From contig OY987266.1 of NCBI GenBank assembly GCA_963920665.1, positions 11,413,001-11,477,000 on the forward strand: a DNA stretch of 64,000 nucleotides. The letters run 5' to 3'. Under the pieces are notes generated by a model. It was given only the letters and a program-made list of their open reading frames with translations. It searched no databases and had not been told where the DNA came from. Both the position numbers and the translations under genes were made by a program. The DNA comes from Straminergon stramineum. Its lineage: Eukaryota > Streptophyta > Bryopsida > Hypnales > Calliergonaceae. Positions 1 through 11,600 of this stretch are shown one piece after another. Positions within the stretch are counted from its first letter, which is position 1. Each line of letters starts with the position of its first letter.

Positions 1-214
1 GGTAAGATGACCTATAGTGGCTACCTAAGGAATGATCTCATTATGGTTTTTTTCTATATATAAGATTTGGGCCACAATATATGTCTTAGATTACAATATT
101 GGAGTGAATGAGTGATTAATGACTTCATTAGGAACCTCCAACTTTTTAGAATGAATTTATTTTCAAAATTGACTTTTTAGAACATCCATATTAGAGAAAA
201 TTATTATTGCTTTA

Positions 215-400
215 GGTGAATAAGATGAGCATCATGGATTCAGATTTTTTTGGTCTGGGGTAGTCTTTTGGGCCATGATGCACTGAACACTTCAAAAAGT
301 CATAGCAAATTCATATTTTGTTATAAGAATATAATTTCAATTGCTCTCACTATTTCTCACACTTGTCTTTTTTAGGGAAAAAATTGAAAAATTTCAGCCA
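215..400 (+). repeat. Dispersed repeat, copy 1 (pair with 20565-20745)
   Basis: This stretch aligns by eye with 20565-20745 in the same orientation. Shared landmarks in the same order are GGGGTAGTCT, then GGGCCA, then CACTTCAAAA, then TATAATTTCAATTGCT, then TTTGTCTTT or CTTGTCTTT. Ends and target duplications are not clear, so the repeat class is unknown. Confidence 0.6.
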
Positions 401-1084
401 TGGCATGAGGCTAAACTCCTAATTCTGACCACAATGGGTTGTTTTACCTTAGTGGTTAGAGATCAGCAATAGACACCAAAGTCCACATTTTCAACTTTCT
501 TTCTAAATATCATTTAAAAATTCAAAATAAATTTGGACAAAGTGGTCATTTATTAAGTCTACAAAGATATAAGTGTTAATTAATCTACAATGACAAAATG
601 AAATATCAAAGCATGGACTATGAAGATCAAGTTTTGTATTTTTCAAGTTTTTTAGAATCAATTTTTGAATTTTGAAGTGAGAAAGAATTAACCTTTAATT
701 CTTTGTAGGTTAAACAATGCTCAACAAGTTTCTATGTATCAAAGACATTACTCAATGTAATATTCAATTTAATCAAAATCTTTGAAATTTGTGAATAATT
801 AATCAATTTTTTTATCAACTCATTTAATTTTTATATATTCTCCACCTTTGTTAGAAGAAGATCCCTACAATAAAGACCTTCAAGCAACTTGCAACCTATG
901 CATTACTTTCTGTACAAAAATCTTGCATAAATGAATCACCTAAAGATGAAAGGATAGATCTAAAGCATTATAAATAAATAACTATTATTCATTACATCCT
1001 CCATTAGATGAAATTCAACTGTTCTAAAGGGCTGCAAGTTCCCTTGAGTTCTCAAATTGTGGAATCTCGACCATAATAGTAGGC

Positions 1085-1111
1085 TGACATGGCCAAAGTT
1101 TGGCCATGTCA
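1085..1111. repeat. Perfect 13-bp palindrome with 1-nt centre
   Basis: TGACATGGCCAAA is followed by a single G and then its exact reverse complement TTTGGCCATGTCA. It is followed by an AATAATAAT-type run (1112-1130) and a TTATTATTATT run (1168-1192) that could extend a larger fold. No gene is nearby and the function is unknown. Confidence 0.8.
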
Positions 1112-3035
1112 AATAATAATAATAAAATATTTTTGAAATACTTTTTGAAAAAGTATATTTTTAAAATTTTCTAATTTATTATTATTATTTTCCATTTTTA
1201 ATTAATTTTTAATTCTAGCTAGCAATGGGTGGTTTCTAGTATGGGGAATCTACCTAAAACGGCCCTCCAATGTAGTTGAATTTCATCTTATGTTTGCAAT
1301 CAATATATCAATTCTAATTAAACCTTTTGTGTCCATATAAATTAATCTACATTAGAACAACAAAAATTGTTTTACAGGTACAAAAATTAACGATTTTATA
1401 TAGTTTTTAAATCATTTACTTTAACATTAATGAATGTAAAGGCCTAAAACCTTCTGTTAGTCATCACAAGTAGTGCTAAGAGCAATACAACCATATTTTA
1501 TTTTTATTTTTAAATAATATTTTTTAAATAGGGTTTTATAATTAGAAATACATTAATAAAAAACTACTCCAAAATTGAAAACATCAACTTAGATGTAATT
1601 AATTATGGAAGGAATTCTCAATTTTAGGTTTTAAAATTATTTATAAACATTGATGATAGCACTTATAAACAACCTATACAAATGCAATCCAAAATTCAAA
1701 ATCTACAACTTTTGTTTAAAACTAAAGGAGGTTGCAAGTTATGGTCTTATAGTTCTTGGACAAATTTTTTGTACTTTCTTGCACATTTAATGTCTATATT
1801 GATAGAATTTTGGGTTTGAAATCCTTTTTAAAATTATTTAGAATTTTATTTTGTTTCTTGGGCCTAAGTATTTTTACTTGGAGTGGCATCGGCTTTACTC
1901 TTGGGCACAAATTGAAATAAGAATTATATTTTTGTAAAGATAATATGTATATTTTCCTATGTTTTAAAAACTTTTCAAGAATTCATGCCTACAATTGAGA
2001 TTATAGGAACCTATCCAAATTTTAATTTGTTTCCTAAAGAACAAGGCTCCTTCAAGACCTAAAGTATGTACACTCACAACCAAAATTACCCCCAATGCAA
2101 ACACCTACATTTAAATAAAATACACACATTGATACTAGATTATTATTTTGCAAAATGTCCACAATCAAAAACTTATTCCAAATTCTAGAGTTCATTTTTG
2201 GACACTTATAGACAACACTTTGAAAATTCATAACTCACACATTGTAAGTCTAAATAATGCATGCTAATGTGATTTCTATCTTCTTCCACTTGCCAATAAG
2301 ATACAATAATGCATAGTTAATAACAATAACTATACTTGGTTACTATTAGTGGAGATTATAGATGTATTCACAATAAGTGGTGAAACACCCTATATTGCAA
2401 GAAGGTGTATTCCAAAACATTCAATATTTGAGTTTCCAAATATCATTTATATAGGGGCATGTCCTTTGAAGAAGTCTTTATCTTAAAGCAATACTAAGAA
2501 TCAACAATAAATATTTAATGGAAAGCTCCATCAACTGACGACAAATCTGGAACGCCAAATTGTATGGGCAAATTCCCTAATCTAAATTAGAACTCACCTT
2601 TTGGTGAGAAAATCTCTTTAAGAAATGAACGGCGTACTTCTAGTGGTGTTTAAAACCAACTTGAACCATTCAAATAATATTAATGCCTATTTCAAATATT
2701 GTAAGTGAGAGGATGTATCTCCCATTTAATACTTCAAGCTAAGATACATTTTATTGCAAATATGCAACTATAACTTGAGATGGTTTAAAAAAAGTGAATT
2801 TTCAAGGTATGATAAGAAAAGATATAAACCATCAAAGTGAGATTCCAATGAACACCTCAAACCATTTCTTTCCTTCATGTACATGTACTTCAATAATTTT
2901 GCATACTTTAGTGGGGAATCAATACATGAAACTATTCTTAGTACATCGGCAATTGAAAATCAGGAATTTCCTAAAAGAAATTGGAGATTCTAAATTTGTA
3001 TGCATTAAGAATTTTTGAAACTCAACCTCATGATG

Positions 3036-3277
3036 CAACGGTGCTAGTATGTGAGCCCAAGAATGCGAGCATTGAGCCTACATTATAGGTACCTATAATA
3101 TAGATACCACACACTATAGAAGGTGTATGTATCATAAACACCTATAATATGGATATTTGTAACATATATACCATATAATCATACACGGTTTCTATGGTAT
3201 ATACACCTATAACATAGGTGTATATTATTGTAGGCTCATGGGCTCACACTCCTATGCTCACATAATAGCAACCCTCC
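3036..3277. mobile_element. Mutator-type MITE, copy a (9-bp target duplication)
   Basis: The element is flanked by an exact 9-bp direct repeat CTCATGATG at 3027-3035 and 3278-3286. The terminal parts are inverted: GCTAGTATGTGAGCCC near the left end matches the complement of GGGCTCACA...CACATAATAGC at the right end. The interior holds degenerate repeats of TATAACATAGGTGTAT type. Length is 242 bp with no coding capacity. A 9-bp duplication is typical of MULE elements. Related copies lie at 52172-52405 and 53349-53621. Confidence 0.75.
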
Positions 3278-3689
3278 CTCATGATGTATGGCCTACACTA
3301 CATTCGAAATTCATGTACACATTTAGAGCATTTGGACTATTTTCGAAATTGGTTTAAAATGGAAGCACCCATTTCCAACAGTGCCCCCAAAACCATTCTT
3401 AGAAATATATACATCCAAAATTTTCAAAACATATGGGTCATGTGCATGAATGTAGGAAATAGTTTGAAGTGTTAATTGGAATCTCACTTTGATAGTTTAT
3501 ATTTTTTACTTCTCATACCTTGAAAATTCACTTTTCTCTAAACCATCTCAAATTATATTTGTGTATTTTCAAGAAATTCTATCTTAGCTTGAGGTATTTG
3601 AAGATATATTACACTCAATTGCATTTTTACTATAATTTTTACTATAATTTGAAATGGTTCAAGTTGGTTTTAAGCACTGCCGACCTCAC

Positions 3690-4001
3690 CTTGAATTATA
3701 AGACCCGAACCATGTTCCCCAAGTCTGTTCTAACGTGCCCGAACTATTACGCCGCTTCCCGCGTTCGACCAGGGGTCTCTATCCCCAGCCAGCAGATGGC
3801 CAGCACCGACCAACGGTCGAACGAATTAGGGCAAGCTATGCATAAGACTCATGGCGGCTCAAGACCAGGTCCTTCTCCTTCTTCAATCGCGACCTTTAGC
3901 CTTTGCTGGAAGTTATTGTGTGCAATCCGTTTTGCTCCTGTTTTGCTCCTGTTTGTTTCCGATTTCACGTGGCTCCGATCTTGTAACAAATTGGTGCACA
4001 A
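3690..4001 (+). promoter_or_regulatory. Promoter and 5' leader of the RanBP1 gene
   Basis: Composition changes sharply from AT-rich to GC-richer near 3700, marking the start of the gene island. TTATAAGAC at about 3696-3704 could serve as a TATA-like element. Several ATGs precede the RanBP1 start (3711, 3796, 3838, 3851). If transcription starts near 3730 they would be upstream ORFs, but the real start site is not visible. Confidence 0.4.
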
Positions 4002-6052
4002 ATGGCCGGAGACGAGGAGAAGGAAGTGCGGGTCGTGGAGGAGGCCACTGCATCGGAAGCAGCAGCCCCCGCCGAAGTGTCGGAGGAGGCGACCAAGGCC
4101 GGCGAAGAGGAGGACACGGGCGCCCAGATTGCGCCCATAGTGAAGCTGGAGGAAGTCGCCATTAGCACCGGAGAGGAGAATGAAGATGTCCTAATTGATA
4201 TGTGAGTTGTTGATCACTGTTTAGGGTTCCTTCTACTTTTACTTTTTCTTTGGTCGGCGCGCGGGTTTCCGTGTCTTCTTGGATGGCGATCGGTGTGAAA
4301 ATTGGCGGATTCGTGCGTCTTGTGATTATACAATTGTTTCTGTACAGGATTTGGAGTGTTATTTCGCGTAATCAATGATTGAGACTACGATGAGTTGATT
4401 GAGTTGTGGCTGTGTCGATTCTGTTTAGAAAGAGCGCAGGATGGTGGTTATCGTAATTGGATCTGTTTTGTGTAAGAAATAAGTTTTCATCTCACATGAT
4501 TCGTCGTGTATGGAGTTTAGGCACTGGTGTATAGTATCCGTCCCCTGCCTTGTTTGCTGCTGTCTAGCTGAGCCATTCACTTATCGGGGGCCTACAGTAA
4601 TTCTCGTGCCCCGATTTGGGGATTTCTCTCAAGCGTGTGTTCATTTTGGTTGGATTCCGTGCTTAATGTCGAAGTTGATGTGTACACCTGATTTCTCTCG
4701 TAGATGCCTCTATCCCGACCGGCGAGTGTGGAATCAGAGTGTTCGTGTTTGTTCTCGTGAGCATTTTGGGGAAAATATAACATGCCTGCATCATAACGGC
4801 TTTGGATTTAAAGCCCTAACACCGTTTGGGGCTTCCTATCAAGTTTCCCACGGAGGGTAAAGATAATCGTGTTGGATTGAGACGGAATTTTATATTAGCA
4901 TAGCCGTTCTGATTCTACTTGCAGAGCAGACTGGCGAAGATCTTCATCCTAAGATCTTTATTGTATTACATCATTTATGCAATCTACCTGTTTTCATCTT
5001 AGTATTTTGACAGAATCAGTTTGTTTGCTACATTGCAGGAAGGCTAAGCTATATCGGTTTGATAAGGATGGAACACAGTGGAAGGAGAGGGGCGTTGGCC
5101 AAGTGAAGATTCTAGAACACAAGTCGTCTAAGAAGGTCCGCCTCCTCATGCGTCAAAACAGGACCTTGAAGATCTGTGCCAACCATATGGGTGAGTTTCC
5201 AGATCAGGGGTTTTGAATCCCTTTAAAGGAACCTGATTGTCGCCTGAATCTCCTGTAACCAGCTTGTAGAAACGTAGTTTTTTCACCTCGTCATTTTAGT
5301 CACTTTAGTTCTACAAACTGATTAATTCTACAATTTGATGTATTCTTTCGAAAATTTTGATATCGTGAATTTACTCGTTACGTGTGATATGCAGTCACGG
5401 CTTCAACTCCATTGCAAGAGCACGCTGGTAGTGATAAGTCTTGGGTCTGGCACGCCCGGGATTATTCAGATGGCGAACTGAAGGAGGAACTTTTCTGTAT
5501 GCGGTTCGGAAGCGTCGAAAGTACGTTTCAGTCATTGCTAAACCTGTCTTTTTTAACCAGAAGTAGTATATATACAGTCTACCCCCTTTTTGTTGAAGGG
5601 GCTTTGATTCGCTTCTGCATAAATATCAGGAATTCTTATAACTTCTTCCCTGGAATATCATGCAACAAATGTACAATACGATTTATTGTAGTGGAGCGCT
5701 CAGCCATATTAGGTTAATTGTCCTGGTTGAAAGCGTTTGTTATCTCCATTCTAGATTTACAACTGTTTAAAATGGTCAATTTAAAAAAAGGCAATTGTTA
5801 TTGTTAAGTTACATTTTTGCTTCTATTGCTCTGGCTTTTATTTTTCTGATTGGGTTATTGTCAACAGGCGCTCAAAAATTTAAGGATGTATATGAGGAAG
5901 CTCAGGAGAAGCAGACAGGAAAGGCTGAAGAGAAGAATGAAGACGCTGATGAAACTGCTGACCTTTTGGACAAGTTGAAGGTGGAGCCTAAATCCGAGGA
6001 GGCTGCTGCACCTGAGACCAAGACTGAAGTCGAGGAGTCAAAGGCAGAATAG
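4002..6052 (+). CDS. RANBP1: Ran-binding protein 1 (four exons)
   Basis: Cytosolic Ran-binding protein that binds RanGTP and stimulates RanGAP, helping to release export complexes after nuclear transport. Exons are 4002-4201, 5039-5190, 5395-5520 and 5868-6052; all introns are GT-AG and the joined frame is open for 220 residues. Residues 1-60 are an acidic Glu/Ala-rich leader. The Ran-binding (pleckstrin-like) domain spans about residues 65-175 and shows the family signatures [35 protein letters not shown] and [12 protein letters not shown]. The C-terminus is a Lys/Glu-rich acidic tail ending VEESKAE. The length fits plant RanBP1 proteins. The first ATG of the acidic leader, directly in frame, was taken as start. 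Family assignment is secure; splice sites are by inspection. Confidence 0.95.
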
Positions 6053-7437
6053 ATTGAAGAATAGAGGGTGTGATCATCATGTGCTTAAGATGATGGTAGG
6101 TAGTCATACGTGGCACTATCCTGGTTGCATGATACATTGCGTTTTTTTACCCTCAGCAGGGTTCTGAGTTTGGGGGGAGTATTTCCCTACAAGTTGAACA
6201 GTTCATTCGTGTAAACCTCTTGTTAGTGTTAATAAGTAGTACACATGTTACTTTTTTAAGTCCTGTTCTACTACTTGTAGCAGCATATGTATCACACCTT
6301 TTGAGGTGTCCATTTGTCGTCATATTCGTTGAGGAAAGCGGGATGTACTTCAGTTGGCGATTGCATCATCATGGTTATTTTATTTATGTATCGGCTCTTG
6401 TTGATACAATTTGAAGCAATAACATGTGATGCATTCTATATGGCTTTGCACACTTCTGCTTGGCTTTTGTTTGCTCATTTATTTGTGCTAGAATTCATTC
6501 TCGCTCTTCGGAGATTTCTAGAGAAGGTTTCTGCTTCTGCTGGTGAGTATCATTTAGCGCGGCATGAGTTTCTTGAATGTTTCTGTACTGTACCTAATCG
6601 CTGGTGCTTGGAGTGACATCCCAGTGACTTGTTTATGCTGCATGCTCTCATGGACCTCTATGAGAGTCAGAAAAGTCATTGTACTTATCTGTACTGTAGA
6701 TAACTCCAAATGTGTTGTGAACAGTTGAACACATTACATTTTGGTCAAATGACACTGTAAGAGTTCCTTCATTTAGAAAGCTGCATGAAATATATCTCTT
6801 TTGGGAATCTTTGAAAGGAATTTGTTTGGTCTCTTGCACCCACTGCTTGGCATCAGATGCTCTTCTAGGCTAGTACTGTTGACACTGTTCATTTTGAACC
6901 TTTCAATAATGTTGATTTGGTCCACTTGCATCATTGTGCAGGTTAAGTATTCTCAAGCGTAGACTCCTCTCTTTCTGTTTTTGGCAAGAAGTGTGCAATA
7001 TAAGTTTACATCATGTAGTTTCTTTATAATGCGAGAGCAACCATGATCATGGCATGTGGCATGTACCTTCAAATGAACTAAATGGCTTGCCTACTGGCAG
7101 CCCAAGTCTTCCTGATCCGAAGTCATTTTATGAAATAGATTTGTGTGTGGAGTCAGAATGACCACTCCTTCTATGTACATGAGAATAAATTATTTTTTGG
7201 GAATCCAAAGGGAGTTCTAGATTCTCTTAGTATGCATTGTTTGGACAATTGATGAATAAACTATGTAATTTCAAAAGTGCTAATTTAAAAAAATTGACCC
7301 TAAGACCTTATGAACAGTAGCATTTGTAATTTCACTAAAAAATATGTAGAGATTGGTTTTACGAATAGGTCATAATTAGGTGCAATTATGGTCATTGTTG
7401 TGAGATGACATCTTCTCTCACCTAAAACCATTAAGAT
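6053..7437 (+). other. 3' UTR and 3' flank of RanBP1
   Basis: From the stop codon to about 6900-7000 the sequence keeps a mixed composition typical of a transcribed 3' region, then becomes AT-rich. No further coding region is seen. The exact polyadenylation point cannot be fixed. Confidence 0.45.
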
Positions 7438-8048
7438 GTAACCCCTAAGTACTTCGACATCCACTTTTTGGACAATGAATAGATTGAAGTCAAGTTTTAT
7501 CCTCATGATTGCTTAGATGAAAGTCATCTTAATTTGTAGAAACATTTTTTATCAAGTGTTATGCTATCTAGTAGTTGGATTTGGTGTTACGAGAATACAT
7601 ATTATTATTTTTCTAAAATTACAAATGTGCAAGTATGTCAAGTGGTTGATGAAGCCAAAATTGCATTGACTCTAGTTCCAAATTGGATTTGCAAAAAATG
7701 AGGTCATAAATTTGAAGAACACAAAAATTTCATAAAAATCAACATGGATATCAAGAGAACCTCTCAGTTTCAAACCCATTTCAAAAAAATTTACTCAAAA
7801 AATCATAATATTGTGCTTGTAATCAAATTTAGAGGGAATTTTGAAATTTCCCTTTCAAAAATTATAAAAAAATATTGGTGATTGCATTGGTGAATTTAAC
7901 CACCCATATAGATGGAATCTACAATACAAAATCTACTAATATGTTTTATTTGTATATCACTTTCAAAATATTCTTTCAAATAACACTTTATAAGGATTTT
8001 TTTCAAATCGTCAATTCTGGACAAGGCTTTGGACATTTAGGGGATAAA
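7438..8048. mobile_element. TTAA-type element, copy H (about 0.6 kb)
   Basis: The left end reads GTAA then CCCCTAAGTACTTCG; the right end reads GGACATTTAGGGG then ATAA. Both flanking TTAA sites have one changed base, so this is an older copy. It aligns along its whole length, in reverse orientation, with the element at 53806-54382 (shared GAATTGACGATTTG, TATAAAGTG, GTAACACCAAATCCAAC on the complement). Non-coding. Confidence 0.75.
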
Positions 8049-8455
8049 GTAAGACCTTAGAGCATTTCCCAAGCTGGTTCAGCAACTCAGCCAGTTGTGG
8101 TTTGAAAGTGGGAATTAGTGGCCATGCGAAGGGTGGCAGGTCTACTCAGTAGTGTTGGTGCCTCGACAAAGGCAAGCCACAACTTGCCTCTCAATGCTTG
8201 CAAAGAGTCCTTGATTCTGAGCCCAACTTTACATTTGTGAATGCAAATTGTGCAAGACCATAGCTAACCGTAGACTACTAACGGCTTGTGTCATCCACCA
8301 ATTAGAAGACTTCAACAACAAAGAAATTGGAGCCTTGACATTTTCTTCTTTCTTTTGCCAATTCAATGGTACTCTTGACTCTATCTTTGATTGTCAAACC
8401 CCTATTACTATCTTGGAGTGCAATTGTTCTTAAAAATCGTTGAGTGATGATGATC

Positions 8456-9032
8456 TTAACCCCTATAGGACCAAGTGCCTATTCAATGTACACAAGAAAT
8501 CTCAGGTAGGCTCCTACGAAGTCATTTTTAGTTAGATGTTCATGAAATTTGGACATAATGTGTAACTACTTATCTCCTTTCTAAAAATCTAATTTTTTTT
8601 CCGATTGGGTGCCCAAATCAAAACTTATGTTGCCCTGAACTTTGTGGGTAGCTTGGGCAGCATGTGCAAAACCCTTGCTGTGATTTTGAAATTTGGTAGG
8701 TATGTAGCTTACATGATCCAAGATGCAAATGTCAAAAACAATAACCCTATTTAGTGTAAGAATCTCATTCTAGGAGGAGGTAAAGTTTGCAAGCCATGTT
8801 GGGCAAGGTTGGAAATAAACTTTTTCACCTAACTTCAAATGTTATAATCTTTCAATTTGTGTGGTCAAATTTTTAAAATTTTTTTCCACATGGTCCCAAA
8901 GAAATCTAATTCAAATTTGGACGGTTGAATTTTGAAAAAGAAACATTTATTTTAATTTTTTTCTTGCTGCCCTAAAAGGGACAGTTTTTGACAATTTCTG
9001 CTCCAAATGTGCCTCTGTCTTTTAGGGGTTAA
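8456..9032. mobile_element. TTAA-type element, copy I (577 bp)
   Basis: Bounded by intact TTAA at 8456-8459 and 9029-9032. The termini are inverted: CCCCTATAGGACCAAGTGCC at the left and the complement CCCCTAAAAGACAGAGGCAC at the right. The interior shares a module (AAATCAAA...TTGAAATTTGG...ATGTAG) with diverged copies at 42480-42680 and 43195-44340. No coding capacity. Confidence 0.8.
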
Positions 9033-9194
9033 TCTTTTCCAAGCCCCAATCCTATTTCAATCAAAATTTCACTTAAATTGTCTCTTTAAGTTTGTAAATC
9101 CCGAATGTATTGATCAATCAAATTCTTACTTTTGGTCTACAAGATCACTTCGAAGGTTTGATTATTAGGGCAAATTTAATTTAATTTTGTTGTT

Positions 9195-9240
9195 TGTGTA
9201 TATGTGTGTGTGTGTGTGAATATATATAAATATCTATCTA
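9195..9240. repeat. TG/TA microsatellite
   Basis: A short (TG)n run followed by TATATA and TATC repeats sits just before the large tandem array. Confidence 0.7.
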
Positions 9241-9265
9241 TCTTAAGTTATACTCTTTGCTTGTT

Positions 9266-11600
9266 TTGTTTATTTGTTTGTTACATTGAGATCTCTCGGA
9301 CTGTGCGTCCCTCGGCAACGTGTTTGGACCCATCAGAGAGCCCTTGGCAAGGAGGGGTCCATGATTGCTTTGGTTGGTGGCATTTGGGCCTTTGATGTGA
9401 AAGTTCTTGAATTTCAAAGTTTTTATGAACCAAAAAATTAGAAAAATACTTTTACTTTGATTTTGACTATGGCATCGGCACAAAGCATACTATCCATGCC
9501 AAAAGTTAGGTTTTTGTTTTGTTTGTTTGTTATGTTAAGATCTCATGGACTGTGCATCCCCCAGCCACATGCTTGGTACCATTGGAAAGCCCTCAACGAA
9601 GAGGGGTGCACAGGCTTTGTTTTGTGGCATTTGGGCCTATGGTGTGAAAGTTATTGAACTTCAATTTTTTCTTTGAACAAAAGAATTAGAAAAAATACTT
9701 TTACTTTTATTTTGATCATGGCAACAATATAGGGCATACTAGTATACTTTAAGTTATTTTGTTAGTTTGATACGTTGAGATCTCATAGATTGTGTGTCCT
9801 CTAGTGACATTCTTAGTACCGTTAGAAAGCCCTAGGTGAGGAGGGGAGCATAGGCTTTGTTTCATGTTGTGTAGAATTATAGTGTGAAAGTTATTGAATT
9901 TCAAAGTTTTTATTATGAATGAAAAAAATGAAAAAAATACTTTTACTTTTATTTTGACTATGGCAACGGCACAGGACACACTAGTATATATACCGTAAGT
10001 TTTTTTGTTTTTGTTATGTTGAGTTGTCCTGGACCTTGTGTCCCTCAGTAGCATGCTTGGTGCCATTGGAAAGCCCTTAGTGAGAAGGGTTGCACAAGCT
10101 TTGTTTCATGACATTCTCACTCACAATGTGAAAGTTATGGATCTTTGAGTTATTTTTGGATCTTAAATTATGCTAAAGTATATATCTTTTGCAATGTGCA
10201 GCCCTTGGTTGCATTCTTGGTATTTTTGGAAAGCTCTCTTCAAGTAGGGGGGGCATGGGCTTTGTTTTGTGGCATTTAGACCTACAATTTGAAAATTATA
10301 GATTCTTGAGTTATTTTTGGATCTTAAATTATGCTAAATTATATATCTTTGGATTGGCGTCAATGGTCACGTTTTTGGTACCATTGGAAAGCTCTATGCG
10401 AAGAGGGGTAGACTAGCTTTGTTTTGTAGCATTCCAACTCATGGCAAAAAAGATATTGAATTTGAAGTTTTTATGAATTAGAAGATTAGAAAATTACCTT
10501 TAATTTTTTATTTTGGTTGTGGCAATGACACAAGGCACAAGTCCATACCTTTGGTTAGTTTGGTTTTTTGTTTTGTTTTGTTTTTGTTACATTGAGATCT
10601 CCCAAACCATGCATCCATCGGCCACCTATTTGATACTGTTTGAAAGCTCTTGTCAAGGAAGTATTGATGCATGGGCTTTGTTTTGTTTGGAACTATGGTG
10701 TGAAAGTTATTGAATTTTGAAGTTTTGTTTGTTACGTTGAGATCTCTTGAATGGTGCATCCCCTGGAGGCATGCTTGATATTGTCAGAAAGCGCTCGGTG
10801 AATAGGGGTGCATAGGCTTTGTTTCGTGACGTTTGAGCCTACAATGTGAAAATTATTGAATTTTGAAGTTTTTATGGATAAAATAATTAGAAAAATATTT
10901 TTACTTTTCTTTTGACTGTGGCTATGGCACATGGCATACAAGTATACCTTAAATTAGTTAGTTATTTAGTTAGTTTATTTGATATGTTGAGATCTAAGAA
11001 TTTGTCAAGTGTCCAATAATGTTTTTGCTACTCTTGGAAAGCTCTTTGCAAGGAGGAGTGTAGAGAATTTGTTTCATGACATTTGGTCCTACAGTATGAA
11101 AGTTATTTAATTTCAAAGTTTTTACAAATCAAAAAATTGAATTAAAATAAAATTCTATTTTAGAAAAAGTATAACTTCCACATCATATGTCCAAATACCG
11201 CAAAACAAAGCCCTTGTACTCCTTTGTGCATCAAAGATATTGAATTTTAAAGTTTTTTGAATTAAAAAATTTTAAAAATTATTTGTACTTTTACTTTTTT
11301 TACTTTGGTTGTGGCAACAACGTAGGGCATACTAGTATACCTAAAGTTAAGTTGTTTGTTTTGTTTTGTTTGTTAGTTTAAAACTCATGAATTGCACGTC
11401 CTCAAGTCACGTACTTGGTACCTTTGGAAAGCCCTTGGTGAAGAGGGATGCATGGGCTTTGTTTTGTGATGTTTGGACCTATGGTTTGTCAGTTATTGAA
11501 TATTAGAGGTTTTTTTGAATCAAAAAATGAAAAAAATTAGAAAATTACTTTAACTTTGGCAATGACATAGGGCCCACTAAGGTAAGAGTACCCAATGGCC
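9266..11600. repeat. Diverged tandem array, about 240-bp unit, roughly nine to ten copies
   Basis: Units begin near 9285, 9533, 9773, 10015, 10590, 10737, 10987 and 11375, with two shorter units (about 150 bp) between 10165 and 10420. Each carries in order: TTGAGATCT, a TGCATCC-like segment, CCATTGGAAAGCCCT, AGAGGGGTGCA, GGGCTTTGTTTTGTGGCATT, GTGTGAAAGTTATTGAA, TTTCAAAGTTTTTATGAA, AATTAGAAAAATACTTTTACTT and GGGCATACTAGTATACC. Copies have diverged by substitutions and indels. No ORF runs through the units. Confidence 0.85.

Larger units (their letters stand above)
1..3026. other. AT-rich intergenic DNA, no gene seen
   Basis: No open frame of credible length or protein-like composition is visible on either strand. 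The stretch is very AT-rich with long A and T runs. It contains one copy of a dispersed repeat (about 215-400) and a perfect hairpin at 1085-1111, listed separately. A segment near 1028-1070 resembles one near 16460-16510, so part of this DNA is old repeat. Confidence 0.7.

Noticed and set aside
3520..4165. Long overlapping frames (206 and 104 codons) across the RanBP1 5' region
   Set aside because: They lie in the promoter/leader and in other frames of RanBP1 exon 1. Composition is arginine/proline-rich, as expected from out-of-frame reading.
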